Assembly (NCBI GenBank): GCA_964412235.1
Contig: CAYPNT010000112.1
Coordinates: forward strand, 1 to 7,218
DNA length: 7,218 nt
Reading direction: 5' to 3'
DNA from: JAYZQT01 sp964412235
Lineage (GTDB): Bacteria; Pseudomonadota; Alphaproteobacteria; MPNO01; UBA830
In this document: in pieces, positions 1 to 6,548 of the stretch
How the letters are laid out: each line of letters opens with the position of its first letter
How positions within the stretch are numbered: position 1 is the stretch's first letter
Position numbers and translations under genes: made by a program
Notes under the pieces: model-generated
Told to the model about the DNA's origin: nothing
Seen by the model: only the letters and a program-made list of their open reading frames with translations
The model's database searches: none

Positions 1-531
1 TGTAACGTTAGACGCCGTATCGCTCACCTGTTGGGTATGTATGGGTTTTTGATTTACATTATTACAACCTTTATCATGGTGTTCTGGTATCCAAGTAATT
101 CAACACATACGCCCGCCTTCTTGCCGGCGCTCTGGTATGTAGGGAGCCTGCTGGTTTGTATCGGAGGTTATTGGTTCTGGTTTTTTATCCGGGTCGATGT
201 CGCTGCTGAGGGGAATTCTCCCTTTCGTGTCGTTCGAGCCGACCTTTTTATTCTCTCACTTCTCGCGAGTAACACGTTTGGCTTAATTTGGGCTATCCTG
301 CAGGCGCAGGGCAGCGGTTGGTCGCTAATCTTCCTGGCACTTTATCTTATAGCAACTACCGTGCTTTTTGGTTCTGTACCGTGGTCAAAGTTTTCACATA
401 TGTTCTATAAGCCTGCCGCTGCGCTTCAAAAACGCGTTGAGGATGCTAATGGTACACGACGGAACCTTCCAGAGCCTGCCGACAAACCCGAAACTTTTGG
501 AACCGCCCGTGGGCTGCCACGAAATTTTTAG
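1..531 (+). CDS. aprM: AprM-like membrane protein of APS reductase (5' end cut by window)
   Basis: Integral membrane protein, probably the membrane partner that passes electrons between the APS reductase encoded just downstream and the quinone pool. The reading frame is open to the window edge with no stop, so the true start probably lies outside. TTG at 31 and ATG at 37 are only internal candidates, and neither has a clear ribosome binding site. Counting from codon 31, hydrophobic helices lie near residues 3-20, 33-53, 70-90 and 96-114. Right after the last helix comes the stretch PWSKFSHMFYKPAAA, which resembles the end of the NarI/HdrE/QmoC-type cytochrome b fold, so its His may be a haem ligand (inference). 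A hydrophilic tail with NLPEPADKP and a terminal RNF follows, a type of tail I associate with AprM proteins. The 44-bp gap to aprB supports co-transcription. The family is fairly sure from context, but the exact name rests on memory of aprMBA operons in sulfur oxidisers. Confidence 0.75.
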   Translation, partial: CNVRRRIAHLLGMYGFLIYIITTFIMVFWYPSNSTHTPAFLPALWYVGSLLVCIGGYWFWFFIRVDVAAEGNSPFRVVRADLFILSLLASNTFGLIWAILQAQGSGWSLIFLALYLIATTVLFGSVPWSKFSHMFYKPAAALQKRVEDANGTRRNLPEPADKPETFGTARGLPRNF

Positions 532-557
532 TTACGCCCAAACAGATCCTTAGATAC

Positions 558-563
558 AGGAGA
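558..563 (+). promoter_or_regulatory. Ribosome binding site of aprB
   Basis: AGGAGA lies 12 bases before the ATG at 576. The spacing is slightly long but the core match is strong. It supports ATG 576, the first codon of a protein of the family's usual length. Confidence 0.6.
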
Positions 564-575
564 AAATCCGAAATC

Positions 576-1040
576 ATGCCTACCTTTGTTTATATGACCA
601 GTTGTGATGGGTGCGGTCATTGTGTTGATATTTGCCCATCCGACATCATGCACATTGATAAGACCTATCGCCGTGCCTACAACATCGAGCCCAATATGTG
701 CTGGGAATGCTATTCTTGTGTCAAAGCGTGTCCACAGAACGCGATTGACGTCCGTGGATACGCAGACTTTGCCCCCCTAGGCCACAGTGTTCGTGTGCTT
801 CGGGAGGAACAAAAGAATACCATTTCCTGGCGTCTCAAGTTTCGTAACGGGGAAGAAAAGAATTTTGTTTCGCCGATCCGTACCACTGAGTGGGGTTCCA
901 TAAAAGGGCCGGCAGAATACGAACCACCGAACGAAGCGGCTTTTAAATCAGAAGAACTGTCCCATGAACCAACTGCTCTCAACATCGATGGCGGCTTACC
1001 AGCCCTTAAGCCTGAAGACCTTGAACAAGGATTAAGCTGA
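576..1040 (+). CDS. aprB: Adenylylsulfate reductase beta subunit (AprB)
   Basis: Iron-sulfur electron-transfer subunit of dissimilatory APS reductase. It relays electrons between the FAD in AprA and an external, here probably membrane-bound, partner in the cytoplasm. The 154 residues match the usual length of about 150. Two ferredoxin-type CxxCxxCxxxCP motifs are visible, with cysteines 10/13/16/20 and 42/45/48/52, which bind two [4Fe-4S] clusters. Trp43, within the second motif (MCWECYSC), matches the tryptophan thought to sit on the electron path in the Archaeoglobus enzyme. Residues from about 61 on form the C-terminal extension typical of AprB, which wraps round AprA. Its stop TGA shares one base with the ATG of aprA (TGATG), which indicates translational coupling and equal subunit production. 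It cannot be an ordinary ferredoxin because of this tail and the neighbouring gene. Confidence 0.95.
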   Translation: MPTFVYMTSCDGCGHCVDICPSDIMHIDKTYRRAYNIEPNMCWECYSCVKACPQNAIDVRGYADFAPLGHSVRVLREEQKNTISWRLKFRNGEEKNFVSPIRTTEWGSIKGPAEYEPPNEAAFKSEELSHEPTALNIDGGLPALKPEDLEQGLS

Positions 1041-2881
1041 TGGGTCTGTTCGGGGGAAGAAAAACAATAAGGGTGGATGCCGATATTCTTGTAGTTGGTG
1101 GAGGGATGGCCGGCTGCGGCGCTACGTATGAATCGCGATATTGGGGGCGTGATTTAAAGGTTGTTTGTGTCGAAAAAGCAAATATTGAGCGTAGTGGAGC
1201 GGTTGCACAGGGGCTCTACGCTATCAATTGTTATATGGGAATGCAGTGGGGCGAAAATCAGCCTGAAGATTTTGTCGAGTATGCGAGTAACGACTTAATG
1301 GGTTTGGTCCGCGAAGATCTAGCTTATGACATAGGGCGTCACGTGGATTCGACTGTGCACAAATTTGAGGAATGGGGTCTTCCAATCATGAAAGACCCGG
1401 AAACAGGCCGGTACCAGCGTGAGGGTAAATGGCAAATCATGATCCATGGGGAAAGCTATAAGCCGATTGTTGCGGAGGCTGCCCGTAAGGCAGCGAGTGA
1501 AGTGTATAATCGAATCATGGTCACACATCTGCTCATGGATAAAAACGATCGTACACGCGCCGCCGGTGCTGTCGGTTTTAACGTTCGAACAGGTGATTTT
1601 TATGTGTTCAAGGCGAAGGCAGTCGTAATCGCGGCGGGTGGTGCTTCTCACATATTTAAACCGCGCTCGGTTGGTGAAGGGATGGGACGAACTTGGTACG
1701 CCCCGTGGAGCAGTGCCTCTGCTTACGGGTTGCCAATTGAAGTGGGCGCGAAAATGACGCAAATGGAAAACCGGATTGTGCTGACGCGGTTCAAGGACGG
1801 TTATGGTCCAGTAGGCGCTTATTTTCTGCATCTGAAGACCCACACCCAGAATGCCTATGGCGACGAATACGAATCGAAGTGGTACGATGATACCAGGGAG
1901 CTTGTAGGCGATTATGTGGACCGGCAACCGGTACCCACGTGTTTGCGGAATCATGCTTTTTTAAAGGAAGTGGCCAATGGCCGCGGGCCAATTCGCATGG
2001 TGACAGAAGAAGCTTTTAAGGATCCACACAAGGAAACCATAGGCTGGGAGAATTTCCTTGGCATGACAATTGGTCAGGCAGTCGTCTGGGCATCCCAGAA
2101 TATTGACCCCAAACATACAAACCCCGAGCTAACTACTTCCGAGCCATACGTTATGGGCTCGCACGCGACGTGTTCTGGGGCTTGGGCAAGTGGTCCTGAG
2201 GATTATGCGCCGCCGGAATACCGTTGGGGCTACAATCGGATGATGACCGTTGGTGGCCTATTTGGGGCCGGCGATGCCAGTGGGGGTACGCCGCATAAAT
2301 TCTCTTCGGGTTCCTTCACCGAAGGACGCATCGCGGGCAAAGCAGCCGTAAATTATATGAATGACATGGGTGATGAGCCACAAATTGATGAAGCGGATAT
2401 TATGCGGCTTGAAGCAGAAATATTCCAACCAATGGAGAACTATAGTGTTGGGCGCAATGAAATCGTCGCCGGCACGGTGTCGCCGAGTTACATCCTCCCA
2501 ATTCATGCGTTGCAGCGTCTCGAAAAACTCATGGATGAGTATTGTGGTGGGATCGGTGTTAACTATATGACCAATGAACCTTTGCTGATGCGTGGGCTAG
2601 AATTGATGGAGATGTTAAAGGAAGATTCTGAGCATATCGGTGCAGAGGACCTTCATCAGTTGCAACGCACTTGGGAGTTTAAACATCGACGATTGACGTC
2701 GGAAAGTGTTATGCAGCACACATTGTTTCGAAAGGAAACTCGGTGGCCAGGGTATTATTATCGTGGGGATCATATGAAACTCGACGATGATAATTGGCAC
2801 TGTTTTACGCTTTCTCAATACGATGCCGAGTCAGGTAACTGGGCCATGGAAAAGGCTCCAGTCTATCATATTAAGGATTAA
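1040..2881 (+). CDS. aprA: Adenylylsulfate reductase alpha subunit (AprA)
   Basis: Catalytic FAD subunit of dissimilatory APS reductase. It interconverts APS plus two electrons with sulfite plus AMP in the cytoplasm. The N-terminus carries the dinucleotide-binding motif VVGGGMAGCGA (residues 18-28), followed by Glu45 for the FAD ribose and the segment EKANIERSGAVAQG (45-58), which is typical of the family. TRFKDGYGPVGA contains Arg250, and GSHATCSGAW contains His375. By motif these correspond to the substrate-binding Arg265 and His398 of the Archaeoglobus enzyme (from memory, not aligned). The 613 residues are slightly short of the roughly 620-660 usual for the family, but no domain appears missing. 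AAGG at 1027-1030 precedes the start, and the one-base overlap with aprB supports it. The sequence resembles AprA of sulfur oxidisers and SAR11-type bacteria. With the AprM-like gene upstream and no Qmo genes visible, the oxidative direction (sulfite to APS) is the likelier role, which is an inference. Confidence 0.97.
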   Translation: MGLFGGRKTIRVDADILVVGGGMAGCGATYESRYWGRDLKVVCVEKANIERSGAVAQGLYAINCYMGMQWGENQPEDFVEYASNDLMGLVREDLAYDIGRHVDSTVHKFEEWGLPIMKDPETGRYQREGKWQIMIHGESYKPIVAEAARKAASEVYNRIMVTHLLMDKNDRTRAAGAVGFNVRTGDFYVFKAKAVVIAAGGASHIFKPRSVGEGMGRTWYAPWSSASAYGLPIEVGAKMTQMENRIVLTRFKDGYGPVGAYFLHLKTHTQNAYGDEYESKWYDDTRELVGDYVDRQPVPTCLRNHAFLKEVANGRGPIRMVTEEAFKDPHKETIGWENFLGMTIGQAVVWASQNIDPKHTNPELTTSEPYVMGSHATCSGAWASGPEDYAPPEYRWGYNRMMTVGGLFGAGDASGGTPHKFSSGSFTEGRIAGKAAVNYMNDMGDEPQIDEADIMRLEAEIFQPMENYSVGRNEIVAGTVSPSYILPIHALQRLEKLMDEYCGGIGVNYMTNEPLLMRGLELMEMLKEDSEHIGAEDLHQLQRTWEFKHRRLTSESVMQHTLFRKETRWPGYYYRGDHMKLDDDNWHCFTLSQYDAESGNWAMEKAPVYHIKD

Positions 2882-3021
2882 TTGGCCTTTTCGGCTCTGG
2901 GAGTTTGTTTTTCATCGGTCACGGTGCCTAAAACACGCCTTTGAGGTTTGTGATCTAATACCTCGTTTGATATCCCTCGACAGGTTTAGAAAGCCTTCTG
3001 CACTATTTTTTCAGAGCAGCC

Positions 3022-3050
3022 TTGATTATAGGCGTTCTGGCATTTGTAAA
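3022..3050 (+). promoter_or_regulatory. Possible sigma-70 promoter before the Rieske gene
   Basis: TTGATT (3022-3027) and TGTAAA (3045-3050) are separated by 17 bases. Each matches four of six consensus positions. The location, about 90 bases before the start codon, is reasonable, but matches of this quality arise often by chance. Confidence 0.2.
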
Positions 3051-3109
3051 CGAGACAGCCTCGGGTAATATGTGGCTAAAATCAGAACAAGAAAGCGATA
3101 AACAGGGAT

Positions 3110-3136
3110 GGGAGCAAGCCGTAATCGGCGCACATT
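3110..3136 (+). promoter_or_regulatory. Distant ribosome binding site with a hairpin spacer
   Basis: GGGAG at 3110-3114 (GGGAG within TGGGAGC) is the only Shine-Dalgarno-like sequence here, but it lies 22 bases before the ATG at 3137. Between them GCCG (3118-3121) and CGGC (3126-3129) can pair around a TAAT loop. If folded, this 12-base hairpin would shorten the effective spacing to about 10 bases. An in-frame TAA at 3122-3124 excludes an upstream start, so ATG 3137 is firm. Confidence 0.35.
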
Positions 3137-4147
3137 ATGTACTTAAAAAATGCTTGGTATGTCGCGGCCTGGGAAGACCATCTTAACGATGGATTGCTCG
3201 CCCGCACAATATGCGAAGAACCTATAGTATTTTTTCGTGGAGAAGATGGCGAAATTGGTGCTCTTGAGGATATTTGCTGTCATCGTAGCGCACCATTGTC
3301 AGTTGGTCGGCTACAGGGTAATGAGGTCGAGTGTGGTTATCACGGCCTGCGCTTTGATCGGACTGGCCGGTGCACGAGGGTCCCAACTCAGGAACTGGTA
3401 CCTCCCGGTGCGAGGGTGCGCTCATATCCAGCAGTAATACGTAATCGGTGGGTATGGATTTGGATGGGGGATCCCTCACAAGCTGATGATAGCATGATCC
3501 CAGATTATTTTTTTCTGGATAGTGCGGATTGGGCTACGATTGATGACTATTTTTACGTTGAATCCAATTATCAAGCCTATATCGATATACAATTAGATCA
3601 GACGCATTCTCCTTATGTGCACCCCGACACATTGGGGAATGCAGGGAAGCTCCGAGTCAAACCGACCGTTACCCGTGAAGCGGGAGCACTTAAATGCGAG
3701 CGTTTGTTTCCCAATGATGATCCTCCTCCCCTCTGGGCCAAAGCCGCAAATATTGATGGTAAGGGCGATAGCTGGAACCGTTGGGTTTATACACCACCGG
3801 CGACGATTATGTTCGACGTTGGCGTTGCTCAGGCCGGGACAGGCGCTTTTGAGGGAAATCTAGAACATGGTATTGCTGTTCATAATGCCCATGCTATCAC
3901 GCCCGAAACTTTGACGACGACACATCATTTCTGGTCCAATGCGCGCGATTTTGGTCTGGGTGATCCCGAAATTGAAAATAACCTTAGTATCATCCGCAAG
4001 GTGTTTCGTGAGGATGTGGCAATGTGTGAAGCACAGCAACGTAGGGTCAGTCAGTTTCCTAACGCACCAAGAATTGACGTAGCAATGGATCACCCAACCA
4101 TACAAGCACGGAAGATGTTAGCTGAACTAATCAAACAAGAAGTTTGA
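3137..4147 (+). CDS. Rieske non-haem iron monooxygenase, VanA/dicamba-demethylase type
   Basis: Terminal oxygenase of a multicomponent system that uses O2 and two electrons to hydroxylate or O-demethylate, typically an aromatic acid. It is cytoplasmic, and the substrate cannot be read from the sequence. The N-terminal Rieske domain holds the [2Fe-2S] ligands C47-x-H49 and C66-xx-H69. The catalytic domain has D154-xx-H157-xxxx-H162, with the mononuclear iron histidines and the bridging Asp, and F290-x-E-D293 near the C-terminus for the acidic ligand. The 336 residues are close to the 339 of dicamba monooxygenase. The Asn found three residues before the bridging Asp in many relatives is Ile151 here. 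The start MYLKNAWYVAAW is typical of the family and is the only possible ATG, given the upstream in-frame stop. No VanB-like reductase is visible, so electrons must come from a partner encoded elsewhere. VanA itself is possible but not supported. Confidence 0.9.
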   Translation: MYLKNAWYVAAWEDHLNDGLLARTICEEPIVFFRGEDGEIGALEDICCHRSAPLSVGRLQGNEVECGYHGLRFDRTGRCTRVPTQELVPPGARVRSYPAVIRNRWVWIWMGDPSQADDSMIPDYFFLDSADWATIDDYFYVESNYQAYIDIQLDQTHSPYVHPDTLGNAGKLRVKPTVTREAGALKCERLFPNDDPPPLWAKAANIDGKGDSWNRWVYTPPATIMFDVGVAQAGTGAFEGNLEHGIAVHNAHAITPETLTTTHHFWSNARDFGLGDPEIENNLSIIRKVFREDVAMCEAQQRRVSQFPNAPRIDVAMDHPTIQARKMLAELIKQEV

Positions 4148-4267
4148 TTATTCTATGACCATCCATAGCCGTGTATCTTTTTCAGGGGTTTTAGGTCACC
4201 AAACTGCCCAGAAAGAGTGTGCGTCACATAATTAGGATGAATTCTTAAAGAACGGGTGAACGTTAAA

Positions 4268-4273
4268 GGGGAG
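4268..4273 (+). promoter_or_regulatory. Ribosome binding site deciding the nitroreductase start
   Basis: GGGGAG lies 9 bases before the GTG at 4283. The alternative in-frame GTG at 4256 lies upstream of this site and has no comparable sequence before it, so 4283 is the preferred start. Confidence 0.65.
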
Positions 4274-4282
4274 ACAGTAATA

Positions 4283-4948
4283 GTGAATTCGTCGATAAAG
4301 CTCTCATCAGGAAATCTCTTTGACATTATCAACACAACGAGGGCGATGCGTCGTCTCAAGCCCGACCCTGTACCAGATGAATTGATCATTAAAATATTGG
4401 AAGCTGGCACCCGTGCTCCAAACGCCGCGAATAGTCAGACATGGCATTTTGTCGTGATCAAGGATGTCGCGATTAAGAAAGCTGTTCAGGTCTGGTATAA
4501 AAAAGCATTCGATGAGATCGTCGCACCGCGTTACGCGAGCAGCCCTCCGCCAAAAGGATCGACAGCTGAAAAATATCATCGTCAACACTTAGCGGTAGAA
4601 TATTTGACGGAGCACTTTCACGAAGCACCTGTTTGGATTGTTGCGTGCATCAAACATGATAATCCGCTCATTCCACCGAATAGGACGGCGGGAGCCTCGA
4701 TATATCCTGCTGTACAAAACATGCTACTTGCGGCGCGAGCGCTCGGGTTGGGTGCCAACCTCACGACGCGTCACTTATTCTTTGAAGATGAAGCTGAAAG
4801 AGCGCTGGAATTACCCGAGGGTGTTCACTCTTATGCTATTATTCCGATAGGTTACCCCATCGGAAATTTCGGCCCCGTCGGTCGAGGGGAACTGCGAGAC
4901 TTTGTCTCATTGGACCGTGTGGGACAGCCCTGGAGTGCTTTGAATTAA
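4283..4948 (+). CDS. Nitroreductase-family FMN oxidoreductase
   Basis: Flavin enzyme of the nitroreductase superfamily. These use NAD(P)H to reduce nitro groups, quinones, enones or other acceptors, and some family members do dehalogenation or flavin cleavage. The true substrate is unknown. With GTG 4283 as start the protein has 221 residues, the usual size. The N-terminal TTRAMRRLKPDPVPDE (18-33) carries the arginines that bind FMN phosphate, and APNAANSQTWHF (45-56) is the conserved flavin-contact loop. The C-terminal IPIGYPIGNFGPVGR is the family's closing motif. The middle segment with PPPKGSTAEKYHR is probably the variable helical insertion that shapes the active site. It lies 135 bases after the Rieske gene on the same strand, so a shared pathway is plausible but unproven. 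A start at 4256 would add nine residues. Confidence 0.9.
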   Translation: MNSSIKLSSGNLFDIINTTRAMRRLKPDPVPDELIIKILEAGTRAPNAANSQTWHFVVIKDVAIKKAVQVWYKKAFDEIVAPRYASSPPPKGSTAEKYHRQHLAVEYLTEHFHEAPVWIVACIKHDNPLIPPNRTAGASIYPAVQNMLLAARALGLGANLTTRHLFFEDEAERALELPEGVHSYAIIPIGYPIGNFGPVGRGELRDFVSLDRVGQPWSALN

Positions 4949-4981
4949 ATCGATTGGTGCGAGAGGGTTTGCACCCCGGCC

Positions 4982-5031
4982 ATTAGTTTCTAATTTGGAT
5001 AACGCATTATCTAAAAATTATAAGAAACAAT
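4982..5031. repeat. AT-rich imperfect inverted repeat
   Basis: GTTTCT (4986-4991) pairs with AGAAAC (5023-5028). Inside it AATTT pairs with AAATT, and GATAA pairs with TTATC around a CGCA loop. Small AA and ATA bulges interrupt the stem, and ATT/AAT can extend it outward past a single bulged A. It folds into a hairpin of roughly 20 pairs on either strand. No T-run follows, so it is not a classical terminator. Its role is unknown. Confidence 0.6.
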
Positions 5032-5054
5032 GGGTTAAAAAAATAAGTTAAAGT

Positions 5055-5138
5055 GGCAGGTCTGCAGAGGAATTTGAACCGGCGCTCGTCGAACGAAATT
5101 AATGACGGGACTACGAGAGGTTAAACTGCGGACTTGCC
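5055..5138. repeat. Long imperfect inverted repeat, about 84 bp
   Basis: The outer arms GGCAGGTCTGCAG (5055-5067) and CTGCGGACTTGCC (5126-5138) pair over 13 positions with two mismatches. Next, TTTGAACC pairs with GGTTAAA with one bulged G, and CTCGT pairs with ACGAG around a loop of about 23 bases. The pairing is far too extended for chance. It could be a structured RNA, a miniature inverted-repeat element or a processing site. I recognise no known family. I see no second copy and no obvious flanking direct repeat. Confidence 0.7.
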
Positions 5139-5142
5139 GTCT

Positions 5143-5171
5143 TTGAATTTAGATGTTGACCACGCTAAAGT
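5143..5171 (+). promoter_or_regulatory. Candidate sigma-70 promoter of the GYD gene
   Basis: TTGAAT (5143-5148) and TAAAGT (5166-5171) are separated by 17 bases, the ideal spacing. The site sits about 40 bases before the start codon, directly after the long inverted repeat. The -35 box is good and the -10 box is moderate. Confidence 0.35.
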
Positions 5172-5209
5172 ATCTTTGCTTTTGATTATTAAAGAGAAGG
5201 GGAAAACGA

Positions 5210-5539
5210 ATGGCGATGTATATGTACCAAGCGGCCTACTCTAGGGATGCCATTACTAATTTGGTTAACAATCCACAGAATAGGACCGATGCTATTAAAA
5301 AGGTGTGTGAGTCGATGGGCGGAACCATGATTGGTTGCTGGATGACATTTGGAGAAGATGACATCCTTGTAATTGCAGATATGCCAAACGATGAAGCCAT
5401 GGCAGCGGTTGCGTTGGCAGTTGCTGCTTCGGGTGCGACAGCAAAGGGAAAATCAACGAAGCTTTTAACAATGGAACAGGCATTATCGGCAATGAACGAG
5501 GCAAATAAAACTGTAAATTACCAACCTCCTGCCAAGTAA
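5210..5539 (+). CDS. GYD-domain small protein
   Basis: Small (109-residue) cytoplasmic protein of the GYD family (ferredoxin-like alpha/beta fold, related to dimeric alpha-beta barrel proteins), whose biochemical role is not established. The family pattern is seen in order: an N-terminal strand MYQAAYS, a helix, then SMGGTMIGCWMTFGEDDILVIADMPND (residues 35-61), and a second helix rich in Ala followed by a strand with KLLTMEQA. The tyrosine of the naming Gly-Tyr-Asp motif is replaced here: GEDDI at 48-52. The ATG at 5210 follows AAGGGGA at 5197-5203 at good spacing, the strongest ribosome binding site in the window, which suggests good expression. It lies 58 bases before the cupin gene and may be co-transcribed with it. 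Members often sit next to catabolic genes, consistent with this neighbourhood. Confidence 0.8.
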   Translation: MAMYMYQAAYSRDAITNLVNNPQNRTDAIKKVCESMGGTMIGCWMTFGEDDILVIADMPNDEAMAAVALAVAASGATAKGKSTKLLTMEQALSAMNEANKTVNYQPPAK

Positions 5540-5586
5540 CTGAACACAACGCCCGTTTTCGAGATCAACGGCTAATTTGCCTCTAC

Positions 5587-5592
5587 GGGGAG
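5587..5592 (+). promoter_or_regulatory. Ribosome binding site deciding the cupin start
   Basis: GGGGAG lies 5 bases before the ATG at 5598. It supports this ATG over the in-frame TTG at 5577, which would place the site inside the coding sequence. Confidence 0.6.
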
Positions 5593-5597
5593 TGTCC

Positions 5598-6449
5598 ATG
5601 AAAATTGTTCAAGCATCCGAAAAACGGTGGCGCGGGGATCAGTTGCGTCATCGGAAGGGCAGGATCCTGATCAAACGTTTGATTGAAGGTGAAGCCGGGA
5701 GCCCAGAAAATTACGGTTTGCATATTGGCCGAGAGAGCGCAGAATTTTTTTCGCCGCGACATCGTCATCCTTGGGATCAAATCCGCTACTGTATCTCGGG
5801 TAGTGTGCCAATTGCGCCGGGCAAAACACTGGATCAAGGAGAGGTGGGGTATTTTCCGGAAGGGCTTTATTATGGTCCCCAGAAAGGTCCAGAACGTAAA
5901 GTAATGGTGTTGCAGTTTGGTGGGGCCAGTGGGGGTGGATATCTCAACCGTGACGAAGTTAATCGTGCATACGATGAACTCGGGGAATTTGGCAAATTTG
6001 AAAACGGTTTGTTTGCGCCGAAGCGCGGCAGTAAACGGAGCCTGGATGGCTACGCAGCGATATGGCAGCACTTGAAGGGCAGAACCCTCGTCTTTCCATC
6101 TCCCCGCTATAGTGAGCCGGTGATAATGAAGCCTGCTAACTTCGAATGGCGGACCGTCTCTACTACAGGTGCACAGCAAAAAAGTCTGGGCTGTTTTTCG
6201 GACCGGCGTACCGCAATTACAATTTTTCGGCTCGTTCCGGGTGTTTCTTTTGTAATACCGGAAACTGATCACTTGCGGATCGTGTTTGTTATCAAGGGTC
6301 GGGGCATGTGCGACCGGAAAAATTACAAGGGCCATACTGCCGTTGAATTTGGTCCAGGTGAGCATGCATCCTTTAGGCCTGTTTCGTCAACGGAACTACT
6401 TTGTCTGACGATACCTTCCGTCGCTAAACTTGGTTGTAAAGATATTTGA
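5598..6449 (+). CDS. Two-domain cupin protein of unknown function
   Basis: Protein of 283 residues with two apparent cupin (beta-barrel) halves. Cupins are often metal-dependent dioxygenases, isomerases or sensors, but the activity of this one is unknown. In the N-terminal half, FSPRHRHPWDQIRY holds His55, His57 and Gln61, the metal-ligand triad of cupin motif 1, followed by YFPEGLYYGPQ, the motif 2 region, in which the usual His is not evident. In the C-terminal half, TDHLRIVFVIKGRG and FGPGEHASF look like a second, more degenerate barrel with one His in each motif. Only one half may bind metal. There is no signal peptide or membrane segment. Start ATG 5598 is chosen for its ribosome binding site. 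It is the last + strand gene of the cluster and may share a transcript with the GYD gene. It is possibly an enzyme acting on a product of the Rieske oxygenase (inference only). Confidence 0.75.
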   Translation: MKIVQASEKRWRGDQLRHRKGRILIKRLIEGEAGSPENYGLHIGRESAEFFSPRHRHPWDQIRYCISGSVPIAPGKTLDQGEVGYFPEGLYYGPQKGPERKVMVLQFGGASGGGYLNRDEVNRAYDELGEFGKFENGLFAPKRGSKRSLDGYAAIWQHLKGRTLVFPSPRYSEPVIMKPANFEWRTVSTTGAQQKSLGCFSDRRTAITIFRLVPGVSFVIPETDHLRIVFVIKGRGMCDRKNYKGHTAVEFGPGEHASFRPVSSTELLCLTIPSVAKLGCKDI

Positions 6450-6455
6450 AACTGT

Positions 6456-6500
6456 CCATGTATGGTGGATATCTAAACCTTTTCGACCAACCCACCATTG
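6456..6500. repeat. Inverted repeat after the cupin gene
   Basis: ATGGTGG (6462-6468) pairs perfectly with CCACCAT (6492-6498), and CCA (6456-6458) can extend the stem with the following TGG past a bulge. The loop of 23 bases is long and no T-run follows, so it may be mRNA 3' end protection rather than a terminator. Confidence 0.45.
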
Positions 6501-6518
6501 GAAATAAGGTAATTAATG

Positions 6519-6548
6519 ACGGTTCCTGGGGTCGGAACGTTCTCTTTT
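6519..6548 (+). terminator. Probable terminator between convergent genes
   Basis: GTTCC pairs with GGAAC around a TGGGGTC loop, with AC/GT extending the stem past one bulged G, followed by TCTCTTTT at 6541-6548. This resembles a weak intrinsic terminator for the + strand cupin transcript, and it touches the stop codon of the opposing UPF0178 gene. Confidence 0.5.

Larger units (their letters stand above)
2882..3136 (+). other. Intergenic region between aprA and the Rieske gene
   Basis: These 255 bases show no convincing gene. The only sizeable open frame across them starts inside aprA, has no family features and looks like a shadow. I see no strong hairpin plus T-run terminator for the apr operon. 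A weak promoter candidate and a ribosome binding site with a small hairpin lie towards the right end and are listed separately. Confidence 0.5.
4949..5209 (+). other. Structured, AT-rich intergenic region
   Basis: The 261 bases hold no gene I can support. They contain a short GC hairpin (GGTGC 4956-4960 with GCACC 4971-4975, which could help end transcription of the nitroreductase gene although no T-run follows), two longer inverted repeats listed separately, and a promoter candidate before the GYD gene. Confidence 0.55.

Noticed and set aside
1319..1954. 211-residue open frame on the minus strand inside aprA
   Set aside because: It lies wholly opposite a strongly conserved gene, shows no family features, and is a shadow of the aprA codons.
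2787..3068. Open frame running from inside aprA into the intergenic gap
   Set aside because: It begins within aprA in another frame, has no ribosome site, and its composition does not look like a protein.
4256..4282. Upstream GTG start of the nitroreductase gene
   Set aside because: It would place the strong GGGGAG site inside the coding region and has no comparable site of its own.
5070..5127. Integron attC site
   Set aside because: GTTAAAC at 5121-5127 fits the R' core, and the partner ATTTGAAC fits only with a bulged base. The helix also continues 13 pairs beyond the cores, unlike attC, and there is no integrase or cassette array.
5055..5138. tRNA or tmRNA-like gene on the minus strand
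   Set aside because: The minus strand shows GGTTCAAAT near a CTGCCA end, but the T-stem does not pair properly, no CCA follows a discriminator base, and the sequence instead folds as one long hairpin.
5583..6365. 260-residue open frame on the minus strand opposite the cupin gene
   Set aside because: Its translation has no recognisable motifs, whereas the + strand frame has cupin motifs and a good ribosome site.
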